Below the pieces are notes generated by a model. That model worked only from the letters and a program-made list of their open reading frames with translations, was not told where the DNA came from and did not search any database. 29,817 nt of DNA from CAZDUS01 sp044344495 (GTDB taxonomy: Bacteria; Verrucomicrobiota; Kiritimatiellia; CAIKKV01; CAITUY01), in contig JBIJCW010000007.1 of the NCBI GenBank assembly GCA_044344495.1, positions 1-29,817 of the forward strand. Reading direction: 5' to 3'. The translations under genes were made by a program, and so were the position numbers. Shown piece by piece: positions 15,934-23,410 of this stretch; within the stretch, counting starts at the first letter, position 1; every line of letters starts with the position of its first letter.

Positions 15934-17964
15934 CTACAGGGTTTGGGTGATGCGTTCGATTTCGAAAAATTCGAGAATATCGCCTTCGGCGAGGGCGCTG
16001 AAATTATCCAGACGGATGCCGCACTCCTGGGCTTCGCGCACCTCCGAGGCTTCGTTCTGGAAGCGCCGCAGCGAGTTGATGCCACCCTCATAGATGATAT
16101 TACCCAGGCGCTTGACGCGCACCTTGACGCGGGGCGTGACATGGCCGCTCAGGACCAGGCAGCCGGCGATGGTGCCTCCCTTGGAGATGGTAAAGACCTG
16201 CTTGATTTCGGCGCGACCGAGCATCTTCTCCTTGAGAATCGGGGTCAGCATGCCGGTCATGGCCTCGCGGACGCGGTCGACCAACTCGTAGATGATGCTA
16301 TGGAGGCGGATTTCAACCCCTTCCTGTTTGGACAGGCGCATGGCGCCATCCTCGACGGAGACATGGAAGCCGATGACGATGGCATCGGAGGCGCTGGCGA
16401 GCAGGACGTCGTTGGAGGTAATGCTGCCGACGCCGGTCATCAGGATATTGATGGAGACCTTGTCGCTTTTGATCTGTTTGAGTGCGTGGTCAATGGCTTC
16501 CAGAGAGCCGTGAACATCGGCCTTGAGGACGATCTTCAGTTCCACCCGTTCCTTGTTATCCTTGAGTTGTTCGAAGAGGTTGGCCAGAGAGGCGCGCTTA
16601 GGGGAAGTCAACTGGGCCACTTTGGCCTTGGCCTGACGATCCTCAGCGATGTTACGTGCCTCTTTATCGCTTGTGTGGATTTCGAACGGGGCGCCGGCGT
16701 CAGGGACGCCCGGCAGGCCGAGGCACTTGACGGGGGTGGAGGGGCCTGCTTCCGTGAGTTTGGCGCCGTGATCGTCCAGCAGGGCGCGTACCCGGCCCCA
16801 ATGGACGCCGCACACGATGATATCGCCGATATGGAGGGTTCCATTCGTGATCAGCAGGTTGGCGGTTGGGCCTTTGCCGGATTCCAGTTGGGCTTCGATG
16901 ACGAAGCCGGTGGCCGGGAGTCCGGGGCTGGCCTTCAGTTCCATCATTTCCGCCTGCAAGAGGATCATTTCGAGCAACTCGGGGATGCCCTGTCCTGTGA
17001 GGGCGCTGACGGGCTTGCAGATGGTCTGGCCTCCCCAATCTTCCGGCGTGAGGCCGATTCCGGCGAGTTGCTGCTTAACCCGATCGGGATTGGCGGTGGG
17101 CAGGTCGATCTTGTTCATCGCGATGATGATGGGCACTTTTGCCGCCTGGGCATGCTTGATGGCTTCCTGGGTCTGGGGCATGAGGCCATCCTGGGCATCG
17201 ACGACGATGATGGCGATATCGGTCATGTTGGCACCACGGGCTCGCATGGCGGTGAACGCCTCGTGGCCCGGGGTATCGAGGAATGTGATTCGTTGGGCGC
17301 CGACTGTTACGGTGGAAGCGCCGATATGCTGGGTGATGCCGCCCGCCTCGCCCTTGGCCACGGCGGTGTTACGGATACGGTCCAGGAGTGATGTCTTGCC
17401 ATGGTCAACGTGGCCGAGGACGGTCACCACGGGAGCGCGGTGAAGCAATTTCTTGGCTTCCTGGGCGGCGGCGATTTGGTCGGGTTTTTCGATTTTTATC
17501 GCCGGCTTCGGCGGTTCGGGTTTCTTTTCGCGCTCGACGGTGTAGCCATGCTTTTCGGCGATGCGTGCAGCGTCCTTGATTTCGATATGCTCATTGATGC
17601 TGGCCAGAACGTTCAGCCGCATCAGTTCGGCGATCAGTTGATTGGGGCGCACGCCGACAATTTCGGCCAGGTCGCGCACGATGATCGGGCCCTTGAGTGT
17701 GATGACCTTGCTGTCGGGGGCTATTACCGCAGCGGTCGGATCCGGGACAGGGGCAGGGGCCGGGATGGGGGCGGGCGCCGATGGAGGTGGAGGTTTAATC
17801 TCCACCGGGGGTGCCGATGCCTTGAACGAGGCGCGGGCTTTTGCGACCGCATCAGGCGTGAGGGCTGTCATGTGGTTTTTCGCCACGACGCCCAATGTCT
17901 GAAGCCGGTCCAGAACGTCCTTGCTGTTCAGTCCGAGTTCTCTTGCTAGTTCATGCACTCTCAT
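15934..17964 (-). CDS. infB: Translation initiation factor IF-2
   Basis: I place the start at ATG 17964, giving 676 residues, because the conserved IF2 N-terminal domain begins MRVHELARELGLNSKDVLDR there; an in-frame upstream extension to 18096 runs inside nusA and has no family features. A Pro/Ala-rich linker (residues ~52-82) precedes a second IF2_N domain (~88-145). The GTPase follows, with G1 GHVDHGKT (184-191), G3 DTPGH (230-234) and G4 NKID (284-287), then the beta-barrel domains and the C-terminal fMet-tRNA-binding domain ending DILEFFEIERITQTL. The frame overlaps the end of nusA by 14 bases. The protein is short compared with E. coli IF2 (890 residues), mainly through a reduced N-terminal linker. 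Confidence 0.96.
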   Translation of the reverse strand: MRVHELARELGLNSKDVLDRLQTLGVVAKNHMTALTPDAVAKARASFKASAPPVEIKPPPPSAPAPIPAPAPVPDPTAAVIAPDSKVITLKGPIIVRDLAEIVGVRPNQLIAELMRLNVLASINEHIEIKDAARIAEKHGYTVEREKKPEPPKPAIKIEKPDQIAAAQEAKKLLHRAPVVTVLGHVDHGKTSLLDRIRNTAVAKGEAGGITQHIGASTVTVGAQRITFLDTPGHEAFTAMRARGANMTDIAIIVVDAQDGLMPQTQEAIKHAQAAKVPIIIAMNKIDLPTANPDRVKQQLAGIGLTPEDWGGQTICKPVSALTGQGIPELLEMILLQAEMMELKASPGLPATGFVIEAQLESGKGPTANLLITNGTLHIGDIIVCGVHWGRVRALLDDHGAKLTEAGPSTPVKCLGLPGVPDAGAPFEIHTSDKEARNIAEDRQAKAKVAQLTSPKRASLANLFEQLKDNKERVELKIVLKADVHGSLEAIDHALKQIKSDKVSINILMTGVGSITSNDVLLASASDAIVIGFHVSVEDGAMRLSKQEGVEIRLHSIIYELVDRVREAMTGMLTPILKEKMLGRAEIKQVFTISKGGTIAGCLVLSGHVTPRVKVRVKRLGNIIYEGGINSLRRFQNEASEVREAQECGIRLDNFSALAEGDILEFFEIERITQTL

Positions 17965-19234
17965 GCGAAGTTTCCGCGCTTTCCTGTTCATGCGGCAATG
18001 CAGCCGCTGCCGCTTCATAGATGGTCTTGGCGGTCTCGGTGTCGAAGGCGCCCGTGGCTTCGATGTCCGCCACTTCGGCGGCCAGGATGCCCTCAATGTT
18101 CAGGAATCCGGCCTGAACCAGTTTCTCAGCGTTTTCCTTGCCAATCCCGGGAACAGCCGCCAGATTCTGAATGGCCCGCGCAACCTTCTCCTCGAAGGTG
18201 ACATTACCCTCGTCCTTCTGGACGTCGATTTTCCAACCGAGCAATTTGGAGGAGAGGCGCACATTCTGGCCCCGTTTGCCGATGGCGAGCGAGAGTTGAT
18301 CCGCCTCGGTGGTGACATGCACCGTATTCGGGCGATCAGGGTCGATTTCCACCTTGGCCAGTTTGGCGGGAGAGAGGGCGTTATTGACATAGGTTTTGAT
18401 GTCGTCGCTCCAGCGGACGATATCAATTTTTTCGCCGGAGAGTTCGCGGACGATATTCTTGACGCGGACGCCGCGCATGCCGACGCAAGCGCCGACAGGG
18501 TCGACTTTGGGGTCGCGTGAGATTACGGCGATTTTGGAGCGGAAGCCGGCTTCACGGGCGATGCCCTTGATTTCGACGGTACCGTCCGATATTTCGGCCA
18601 CTTCCAATTCGAAGAGGCGGCGCACGAAATTCGGATGGCTGCGGGAGATGACGATACTGGGGCCGGACGGATTGTCCTGCACACTCAGAATCAGGGCCCG
18701 GAGTTGGTCGCCGACCTGGTAGATTTCGGTGGTGATGCGCTCGCGGGCCGGCATGGAGGCTTCGGCGCGGCCGAGATCCACGATGATATCACCGCGTTCA
18801 AAGCGGCGGATGGTGCCACTGATGATGTCGCCGGAGCGGTCGCGGTATTCCTCGAAGACGATGTTCCGCTCGGCCTGGCGAATCTTTTGGAGAATGGCTT
18901 GCTTTGCGGTTTGTGCGGCGATGCGGCCGAAGTTTTGCGGGGTGACCTCGATTTCGATCGAGTCACCGATTTTGGCGTCGCTTTTGATTTTCTTGGCATC
19001 CGCCAGGCTGATGTCGTCATGTTTTGACATGACGTGCTCGACGACGGACACGGTGGCGAAAGCCTTGATATCACAGGTTTTACGATCGATGTGAATGCGG
19101 ACTTCCCTGGCGGGCCCCACGCTCTTTCGGGATGCGGTCAACAAGGCGCTTTCCACGGTTAGAAAGAGGGTTTCGCGGTTGATTCCGCGTTCTTTTTCCA
19201 AATAATTCAGTACTGCTGCCAATTCACCGTTCAT
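17951..19234 (-). CDS. nusA: Transcription termination/antitermination factor NusA
   Basis: The 427-residue product has the NusA N-terminal RNA-polymerase-binding domain (residues 1-125, LEKERGINRETLFLTVESAL), an S1 domain (~135-200), KH1 with GACVGMRG (249-256), KH2 with AIGKRGQNVRL (317-327), and a C-terminal helix-hairpin-helix repeat (AVPGIGKENAEKLVQAGF, ~360-377). It modulates pausing, termination and antitermination. It is the first gene after the promoter at 19336-19364, with GGGAGG 7 bases before the ATG. In most bacteria rimP precedes nusA; here the next upstream gene is an RluA-family enzyme and no rimP is seen. Confidence 0.96.
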   Translation of the reverse strand: MNGELAAVLNYLEKERGINRETLFLTVESALLTASRKSVGPAREVRIHIDRKTCDIKAFATVSVVEHVMSKHDDISLADAKKIKSDAKIGDSIEIEVTPQNFGRIAAQTAKQAILQKIRQAERNIVFEEYRDRSGDIISGTIRRFERGDIIVDLGRAEASMPARERITTEIYQVGDQLRALILSVQDNPSGPSIVISRSHPNFVRRLFELEVAEISDGTVEIKGIAREAGFRSKIAVISRDPKVDPVGACVGMRGVRVKNIVRELSGEKIDIVRWSDDIKTYVNNALSPAKLAKVEIDPDRPNTVHVTTEADQLSLAIGKRGQNVRLSSKLLGWKIDVQKDEGNVTFEEKVARAIQNLAAVPGIGKENAEKLVQAGFLNIEGILAAEVADIEATGAFDTETAKTIYEAAAAALPHEQESAETSHESA

Positions 19235-19282
19235 GATGCATCCTCCCGCGTTGGCGTTCCGACGGGTTCACTCCATACATAA

Positions 19283-19305
19283 ACGAGTGGGATCTCCCCA
19301 CTCGT
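19283..19305 (-). promoter_or_regulatory. Leader hairpin upstream of nusA
   Basis: A perfect 9-base-pair stem, ACGAGTGGG pairing with CCCACTCGT around a 5-base loop, lies in the transcribed leader, about 25-45 bases after the predicted start site and about 50 bases before the nusA ribosome binding site. On the minus strand it is followed by TTTATG, too few T residues for a strong terminator. NusA operon leaders are known sites of autogenous control, so an attenuator or pause hairpin is possible; that role is inferred. Confidence 0.55.
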
Positions 19306-19335
19306 CGCGAAACGCACTCTTCGTGAAAACGCATG

Positions 19336-19364
19336 ACTATAGTTCCTCTGGGGGAGGGGGTCAA
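19336..19364 (-). promoter_or_regulatory. Sigma-70-type promoter of the nusA operon
   Basis: On the minus strand TTGACC (19364-19359) and TATAGT (19341-19336) are separated by exactly 17 bases. Each hexamer matches five of six consensus positions. The predicted start site is near 19329, giving a leader of about 95 bases before nusA. It is the strongest promoter-like sequence I found in the window. Confidence 0.8.
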
Positions 19365-19382
19365 GTGTTTTGAAATTCCGCC

Positions 19383-20183
19383 TCAGGCGGCGAAACGGCG
19401 GAGGTACTTGACGGCCACCGCTAGGTCCTTGGGCCAAGGTGCGGTGATCAGGACTGGTTGTCCTGAGGTCGGATGTAGGAATTCGAGTTGTTCGGCATGG
19501 AGGGCGGGGCGTGCCATCAAGGGGCGTTCGCCATCGGCTTTCATTTTGTAATGTTTCTTCATGCTGGAAAGGAGCAAGGGAGCGCCGCTGCCGTAATCGG
19601 CATCGGCGACGAGCGGGCAGCCGATTTCCCGCAAGTGGACCCGGATTTGGTGAAGCCGGCCGGTGGCAGGTTCGGCGCGCAGGAGCGTGTATCCCTTGAA
19701 CCGTTCCAGCAGGCTTACCTTGGTGGTGGATGGTTTTCCGCGTGACGAACTCACTTCCGAAAGGCCGCGATACATCAGGCTTGGGGCCAGGGGGAGGTTG
19801 ATCTCCATTTCCGGTTCAGGAGGGGCCCCGTTCACAAGGGCGGTGTAGATTTTGCGGGGGTGGCGGCCCCTGAACTGGTTGGCAAGGCTGACCAGTGCCG
19901 GCTTGTTCCGCGCCAGCAGCACGATGCCGCTGGTGCCGATATCGAGGCGATGGACGTTGGCGAGATAGGAGAGCCCTCGTTCGACGACCCAGGGTTTCTG
20001 CTGCCGGATGGCGGCATGGAGAAGTCCCATGAGGTTCTCGCGGGTCTTATCCCAGCGATCCGGGGCAATCAGCATGCCGGATGGCTTGTTGATGGCGATG
20101 ATATCGGCATCCTCATGCAGGACTTCGATGGCCGGCCATTGGGTGCTGAGTCGTAGGAGAGGGAAGGTGGAAGTCTTTTTCAT
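19383..20183 (-). CDS. RluA-family RNA pseudouridine synthase
   Basis: The 266-residue enzyme contains the RluA-family hallmark VHRLDIGTSGIVLLAR with the catalytic Asp81. Other family blocks are DIIAINKPSGMLIAP near the start, RKIYTALV, and the C-terminal LLRAEPATGRLHQIRVHLREIGCPLVAD. There is no N-terminal S4 domain, so it resembles the shorter RluA/TruC-like members rather than RluC/RluD. The target uridine cannot be told from sequence. It lies 19 bases downstream of a receiver-domain gene and upstream of the nusA promoter; its stop codon sits in a short CCGCC/GGCGG palindrome that might weakly end transcription. The start lacks a clear Shine-Dalgarno sequence. Confidence 0.92.
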   Translation of the reverse strand: MKKTSTFPLLRLSTQWPAIEVLHEDADIIAINKPSGMLIAPDRWDKTRENLMGLLHAAIRQQKPWVVERGLSYLANVHRLDIGTSGIVLLARNKPALVSLANQFRGRHPRKIYTALVNGAPPEPEMEINLPLAPSLMYRGLSEVSSSRGKPSTTKVSLLERFKGYTLLRAEPATGRLHQIRVHLREIGCPLVADADYGSGAPLLLSSMKKHYKMKADGERPLMARPALHAEQLEFLHPTSGQPVLITAPWPKDLAVAVKYLRRFAA

Positions 20184-20202
20184 GAGGGTGGGTTGGCGGG
20201 AA

Positions 20203-20592
20203 TCAAGAGGCGGAGGCAGCTTTCAGGCGGGCAACGCAATCCTGGACATCCGTGACACGGAAGGGTTTGGGGAGGGCGTCGGAGAACCCCTGGTCGTGAT
20301 AACGTGATTGGGTGGTTTCGTGCGAGGCTCCACTGGCCACGATGGCATAGACGCCAGGGTCGATGGTCTTGAGTTGTTTCAAGGTGGCGAGGCCGCCCAT
20401 ACCCGTCACTACGGTGAGATCCAGAATGACGCCGAGGTAAGGGGTTCCGGCGGCCCTGGCGGCTTTGTAGCGTTCAATAGCCTCCTCTCCGGATCCCACG
20501 ACATCCACATCGATGCCGAACCGGTTCAGCATAAGGACGTAGACTTTGCAGATGGAGGCGTCGTCCTCCAGGATGAGGAGTTTTGGATTCAT
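20203..20592 (-). CDS. Stand-alone response regulator receiver domain (CheY-like)
   Basis: The 129-residue protein is only a receiver domain. It has the acidic pocket Asp10/Asp11 (LLILEDDASICK), the phospho-acceptor Asp58 (GVILDLTVV), Ser87 in the AIVASG strand, and Lys109 in the ALPKPF motif, so all phosphorylation residues are present. No output domain follows and no histidine kinase is nearby, so it likely works by phosphorylation-dependent protein contacts. It begins at ATG 20592; there is no strong ribosome binding site. It is followed after 19 bases by the pseudouridine synthase gene and preceded by the DUF1015 gene (52-base gap) on the same strand. Confidence 0.9.
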   Translation of the reverse strand: MNPKLLILEDDASICKVYVLMLNRFGIDVDVVGSGEEAIERYKAARAAGTPYLGVILDLTVVTGMGGLATLKQLKTIDPGVYAIVASGASHETTQSRYHDQGFSDALPKPFRVTDVQDCVARLKAASAS

Positions 20593-20644
20593 TGGGGTGA
20601 CTGTAGCAGAAGCGAATTTTCCCGTCGATGAAGAAGCGTTTGGG

Positions 20645-21865
20645 TCAGTCGAGGGTATGAACGAAAAGGCCGTCGCGGAGTTTGGGTTCGAACCAGGTGC
20701 TCTTGGGCGGCATGATGCCGCCAGCATCGGCGATGTCGAGCATCTGGTTGACGGTGGTGGGGTGCATGGAGAAGGCCACCGCGCCGTCGCCGTTGTCGAC
20801 GCGGCGGACGAGTTCTGCCGTGCCACGGATGCCGCCGACGAATTCGATGCGCTTGCTGGTTCGCGGGTCGGTGATACCAAGGAGGGGTGCCAGGAGCTGG
20901 TTCTGCAGGACGGTGACGTCGAGGCGTTCCTCGGGGGAGGCCCCGGCGGGGAGGGTCCAGGAAAGTGTGTACCAGGATCCGGCGAGGTACATGCAGGCCG
21001 AGCCCGGGGCGGCGGGAGCCGGCGTGGTGGCCGGGGTCACGGTGAATGTTGCGGAGATTGCCTTGAGGAGGGCGGCGGCCGTAAGGCCGTTCAAATCCTT
21101 GACGAGGCGGTTGTAGGGAAGGATCTGCACCTGGCTGGCGGGGAACAGGACGCCGAGGAACCAGTTGTATTCCTCGTTGCCGGTGTGGTTGGGGTTGGCG
21201 GCGCGGCGTTCCCCCGCCACACGGGTAGCGGCGGCGGCGCGGTGGTGGCCGTCGGCGATGTAGGCGGCGGGTACGGCGGCGAAGGCTTTGACGAGGGCGT
21301 CTGATTCCGGGAAGATCCATCCGGCATGTTTGATGCCATCGGGCGAGGTGATGTCGAAGAGGGGTGGGGTCTGTTCGGTCTGGGCGACGAGGCGGTCGAT
21401 GGCGGGAGTGTCGCGATAGACGAGGAAGACGGGGCCGCTTTGCGCGTTGAGGGTTTTGATGTGGCGGGTGCGGTCGTCTTCCTTGTCCTGGCGTGTCTTC
21501 TCGTGGGTCTTGATGACGTGCGATTCGTAGTCGGCCGTGGAGCAGCAGGTGACGATACCGCGCTGGACATGGGTTCCCATGGTTTGGCGGTAGAGGTAAA
21601 GGCGGGGCGCAGGCTCGCGGACGAGGGTACCCTCGTGGAGGAATCGCTGCAGGTTATCGCGGCCGCGGGAGTAGACCTGATCGGAATAAGGGTCCACGGT
21701 GGATGGCATGTCGATTTCGGCCCTTGAGACATGGAGGAAACTGTAGGGATTGTCCTTGGCGAGGGTCTTGGCTTCGTTGGTATCCACGACGTCGTAGGGG
21801 ACGGAGGCGACCTTGGCGGCGAGGCTTGGTTTCACGCGGGCGGCGTTGAAGGCTTTGATATTCAT
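20645..21865 (-). CDS. DUF1015 family protein
   Basis: The 406-residue product belongs to the DUF1015 family. Its N-terminus is MNIKAFNAARVKPSLAAKVA then SVPYDVVDTNEAKTLAKDNP, followed by SFLHVSRAEID. Later it has the family's YIADGHHRAAAATRVAGE block, a central YNWFLGVLFPASQVQILPYN segment, and the C-terminal FVGGIRGTAELVRRVD. The family is cytoplasmic and often located next to serine-biosynthesis genes; no biochemical function is assigned here. I start it at ATG 21865, which has AAAAGGA upstream, rather than at the longer in-frame start at 21928 that lies inside the promoter. A sigma-70-like promoter precedes it. Confidence 0.9.
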   Translation of the reverse strand: MNIKAFNAARVKPSLAAKVASVPYDVVDTNEAKTLAKDNPYSFLHVSRAEIDMPSTVDPYSDQVYSRGRDNLQRFLHEGTLVREPAPRLYLYRQTMGTHVQRGIVTCCSTADYESHVIKTHEKTRQDKEDDRTRHIKTLNAQSGPVFLVYRDTPAIDRLVAQTEQTPPLFDITSPDGIKHAGWIFPESDALVKAFAAVPAAYIADGHHRAAAATRVAGERRAANPNHTGNEEYNWFLGVLFPASQVQILPYNRLVKDLNGLTAAALLKAISATFTVTPATTPAPAAPGSACMYLAGSWYTLSWTLPAGASPEERLDVTVLQNQLLAPLLGITDPRTSKRIEFVGGIRGTAELVRRVDNGDGAVAFSMHPTTVNQMLDIADAGGIMPPKSTWFEPKLRDGLFVHTLD

Positions 21866-21900
21866 GTGGGTTGTCCTTTTGGTCGGTAAAATGGATCGCA

Positions 21901-21928
21901 ATTGTGGCAACAATTGGGGGCAAGTCAA
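21901..21928 (-). promoter_or_regulatory. Candidate promoter of the DUF1015 gene with overlapping inverted repeat
   Basis: On the minus strand TTGACT (21928-21923) and CACAAT (21906-21901) are 16 bases apart, five and four matches to consensus. An inverted repeat ATTGT-GGCA-ACAAT covers the -10 region (21901-21914), where a repressor could block polymerase. The promoter call is moderate; the operator idea is speculative. Confidence 0.5.
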
Positions 21929-21984
21929 GGCTGGGGAACGCCAGGCCTTGGGTACACAGTGTCGTCAAGCACGGGATGATGCAT

Positions 21985-22450
21985 GGATCCAGATGGCTGG
22001 CGAAGGCCAGGGCGAACTCGCGCAACGTGTTTTTCCATGCCGGGTCAGGCTGGAGTTGGAGCGGGTCTTTTCTGAAGCGCCTTTGGAGTGGTTCTGAAAA
22101 AACCGGGGTAAAGAGGCCGAGGCCGAGAACGGCGACGAAGGACAAGAGGAACCCGGCGTCGGTCAGGTTGTCGGGCGACCAGGCCAGCAGGATGATGGCG
22201 GCGGCTCCGAGGGAGCTGTGAAGGTCGGGTTTCCGTCCCAGCAGGGGCGCAGACCAGAAGAGGATGCCCATGATGCAGGCGCGGGTGGCGCTCGATTGCA
22301 GGCCTGTCATGATGGTGTAGAGCAGCAGCACGGGGGCGAGGACGAGGATCCAGCGGGTGCGTGGGATGTTGCCGGCGGACAGGGCGAGCACGAGGACGCC
22401 AGCGAGAATGACGACATGGATAAAAAGATGAGCTAAATGGGAGGGTCGGC
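21985..22450 (-). pseudogene. comEC: Remnant of comEC (DNA uptake channel), both ends missing
   Basis: An open minus-strand frame encodes a central part of the ComEC competence domain. Membrane helices are followed by TIMTGLQSSATRACIMGILF, then PLLGRKPDLHSSLGAAAIIL, LAWSPDNLTDAGFLLSFVAVLG and ... WKNTLREFALAFAS, after which similarity stops near 21985. In intact ComEC (about 700 residues) this block is preceded by an N-terminal OB/membrane region and the SGLH helix and followed by the remaining helices and a beta-lactamase-like domain. Here the frame lacks a sensible start: at the upstream end (about 22450) composition changes abruptly, and at the downstream end it runs into the DUF1015 promoter. 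It is thus a fragment of roughly 155 codons, not functional. The assignment rests on the motif block and is good but not certain. Confidence 0.72.
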
Positions 22451-22489
22451 GAGTACAAGTGACAGCAAGAAAAAGAATGAAATATTGCC

Positions 22490-22530
22490 TTGCTTATTCG
22501 GCATATTCAGATATATTGATTATTGAATAT
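22490..22530 (+). promoter_or_regulatory. AT-rich promoter/operator region of the thioredoxin operon
   Basis: This is the most AT-rich stretch in the window. TTGCTT (22490-22495) and TATATT (22512-22517) are 16 bases apart, a weak promoter match. An inverted repeat ATATTCA (22503-22509) / TGAATAT (22524-22530) flanks the -10 hexamer. Spacing and AT-richness recall operators of ArsR/SmtB-type metal-responsive repressors, but no such regulator gene is in the window. Confidence 0.4.
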
Positions 22531-22560
22531 GAGTTGCCGAGAAAACAGAAAGGGATGCCC

Positions 22561-22851
22561 ATGAAAATGCTGATGCTTATCTGTCCAGACAACAGGCGCG
22601 AGGATGTGCATAAGGTCCTGCACCAGCATGGTGTGCAGGGATTCAGTGAGATGGCCGGCATCAAGGGTGAGGGCAAAACCGGGAAACATTTTGGCACCCA
22701 CACTTAGCCTATGGAGTCGGTAATGCTGCTGGCTGTCGTACCGGACGATCAAGCCAAGTCGCTAATCACGGCCATGAAGGAATGTTCGACAAAGCTCTTC
22801 CCTGAGGAGGGCATGCGTGCCTTCGTAATGCCGGTCGAAGAGGCTATTTAA
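22561..22851 (+). pseudogene. PII-like (GlnB-related) small protein gene interrupted by an in-frame TAG
   Basis: The frame starts at ATG 22561 with AGAAAGGG upstream and reads MKMLMLICPDNRREDVHKVL ... GKTGKHFGTHT, then TAG (22705-22707), then continues in the same frame PMESVMLLAVVPDDQAKSL ... MRAFVMPVEEAI to TAA at 22851. The two halves (48 and 47 codons) together make a 96-residue protein resembling small PII-like proteins related to nitrogen-regulatory PII; in relatives I recall, a Trp follows GTH and precedes Pro-Gly, so TGG to TAG is the simplest lesion. The second half keeps a normal coding sequence, with no frameshift, so the change is recent, a sequencing error, or the codon is read through. 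It is the first gene of the thioredoxin operon, 13 bases before trxA. Confidence 0.7.
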
Positions 22852-22864
22852 CAAGGAAAACACA

Positions 22865-23227
22865 ATGAGCACAATCAGAGAACTTAAGGATGGCGAGTTT
22901 GAAAAAGACGTGCTGGAGTCCACGCTACCGGTGCTGGTGGATTTTTTTGCGCCCTGGTGCGGCCCCTGTCGGATGTTGGCCCCGGTTTTAGATGAAAAGG
23001 CGAAACATTTTGAGGGCCGCCTGAGTGTCGTAAAAGTGAACATTGATGATTTGCCCGAGCTGGCTGAAGAATACGGAATACAGAGCGTACCGACCATGAT
23101 CCTATTCAAGCGGGGCAAAATTATTGACACAATTATTGGGTTCCCGTCCTCCGCCGTGCTACAAGGAAAGCTGGAGGTCGCGGCCAATGCATCGCTGAAT
23201 TTCGGGGTCTGCGGTTGTGGCGCATGA
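22865..23227 (+). CDS. trxA: Cytoplasmic thioredoxin with Cys-rich C-terminal tail
   Basis: The 120-residue protein is a thioredoxin with the active site WCGPC at 31-35, the buried Asp26 and the cis-proline Pro76 in SVPTM. There is no signal peptide, so it acts in the cytoplasm as a protein disulfide reductase. Unusually, the C-terminus adds GVCGCGA (114-120), giving a CxC pair beyond the thioredoxin fold that could bind metal or form a second redox pair (inference). The start has AAGGA 7-8 bases upstream. Its stop overlaps an ATG, but the next gene more likely starts at 23239 after AAAGGAG. The position between a PII-like gene and a DUF6132-type gene suggests a specialised rather than a housekeeping thioredoxin. 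Confidence 0.93.
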   Translation: MSTIRELKDGEFEKDVLESTLPVLVDFFAPWCGPCRMLAPVLDEKAKHFEGRLSVVKVNIDDLPELAEEYGIQSVPTMILFKRGKIIDTIIGFPSSAVLQGKLEVAANASLNFGVCGCGA

Positions 23228-23238
23228 AAGGAGCACTT

Positions 23239-23409
23239 ATGATCATACGACTTGTTATGGGGGCTGTAGTGGGAGGTATTCTGGGCTATGGGCTGTATCG
23301 TTTTGTAGGATGCTCAACGGGAACCTGTCCTATCACTTCAAATCCATGGATCAGCACGATTTTCGGCATCATAGCGGGCATTATAATATCCACATCGGGA
23401 AAACACTAA
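23239..23409 (+). CDS. DUF6132-type small membrane protein
   Basis: The 56-residue product starts at ATG 23239, chosen because AAAGGAG lies 7 bases upstream; an ATG at 23224 would add five residues. It has two membrane helices (about 4-22 and 37-51) joined by a loop with two cysteines, GCSTGTCPITSNPW (Cys25 and Cys30). This Cys-x4-Cys followed by PITSNPW is the signature I know from DUF6132-type proteins. The loop cysteines, placed between two thioredoxin genes, could be a redox substrate or a metal site, but this is not established. The next gene begins one base after the stop. Confidence 0.85.
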   Translation: MIIRLVMGAVVGGILGYGLYRFVGCSTGTCPITSNPWISTIFGIIAGIIISTSGKH

Positions 23410-23410
23410 A

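Noticed and set aside
15943..17391. 482-codon open frame on the plus strand
   Set aside because: It is antisense to infB, has no family features and owes its length to GC-rich codon bias of the real gene.
17965..18096. N-terminal extension of IF-2 into nusA
   Set aside because: The conserved IF2_N start MRVHELA is at 17964; the upstream frame is a shadow of nusA.
19379..19391. CCGCC/GGCGG palindrome at the end of the pseudouridine synthase gene as an intrinsic terminator
   Set aside because: The stem has only five pairs with a three-base loop and no T run follows on the minus strand.
22705..22707. TAG read as pyrrolysine
   Set aside because: The family position I recall is Trp and no pyl gene is in the window; a nonsense change or sequencing error is simpler. 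Not excluded without genome data.
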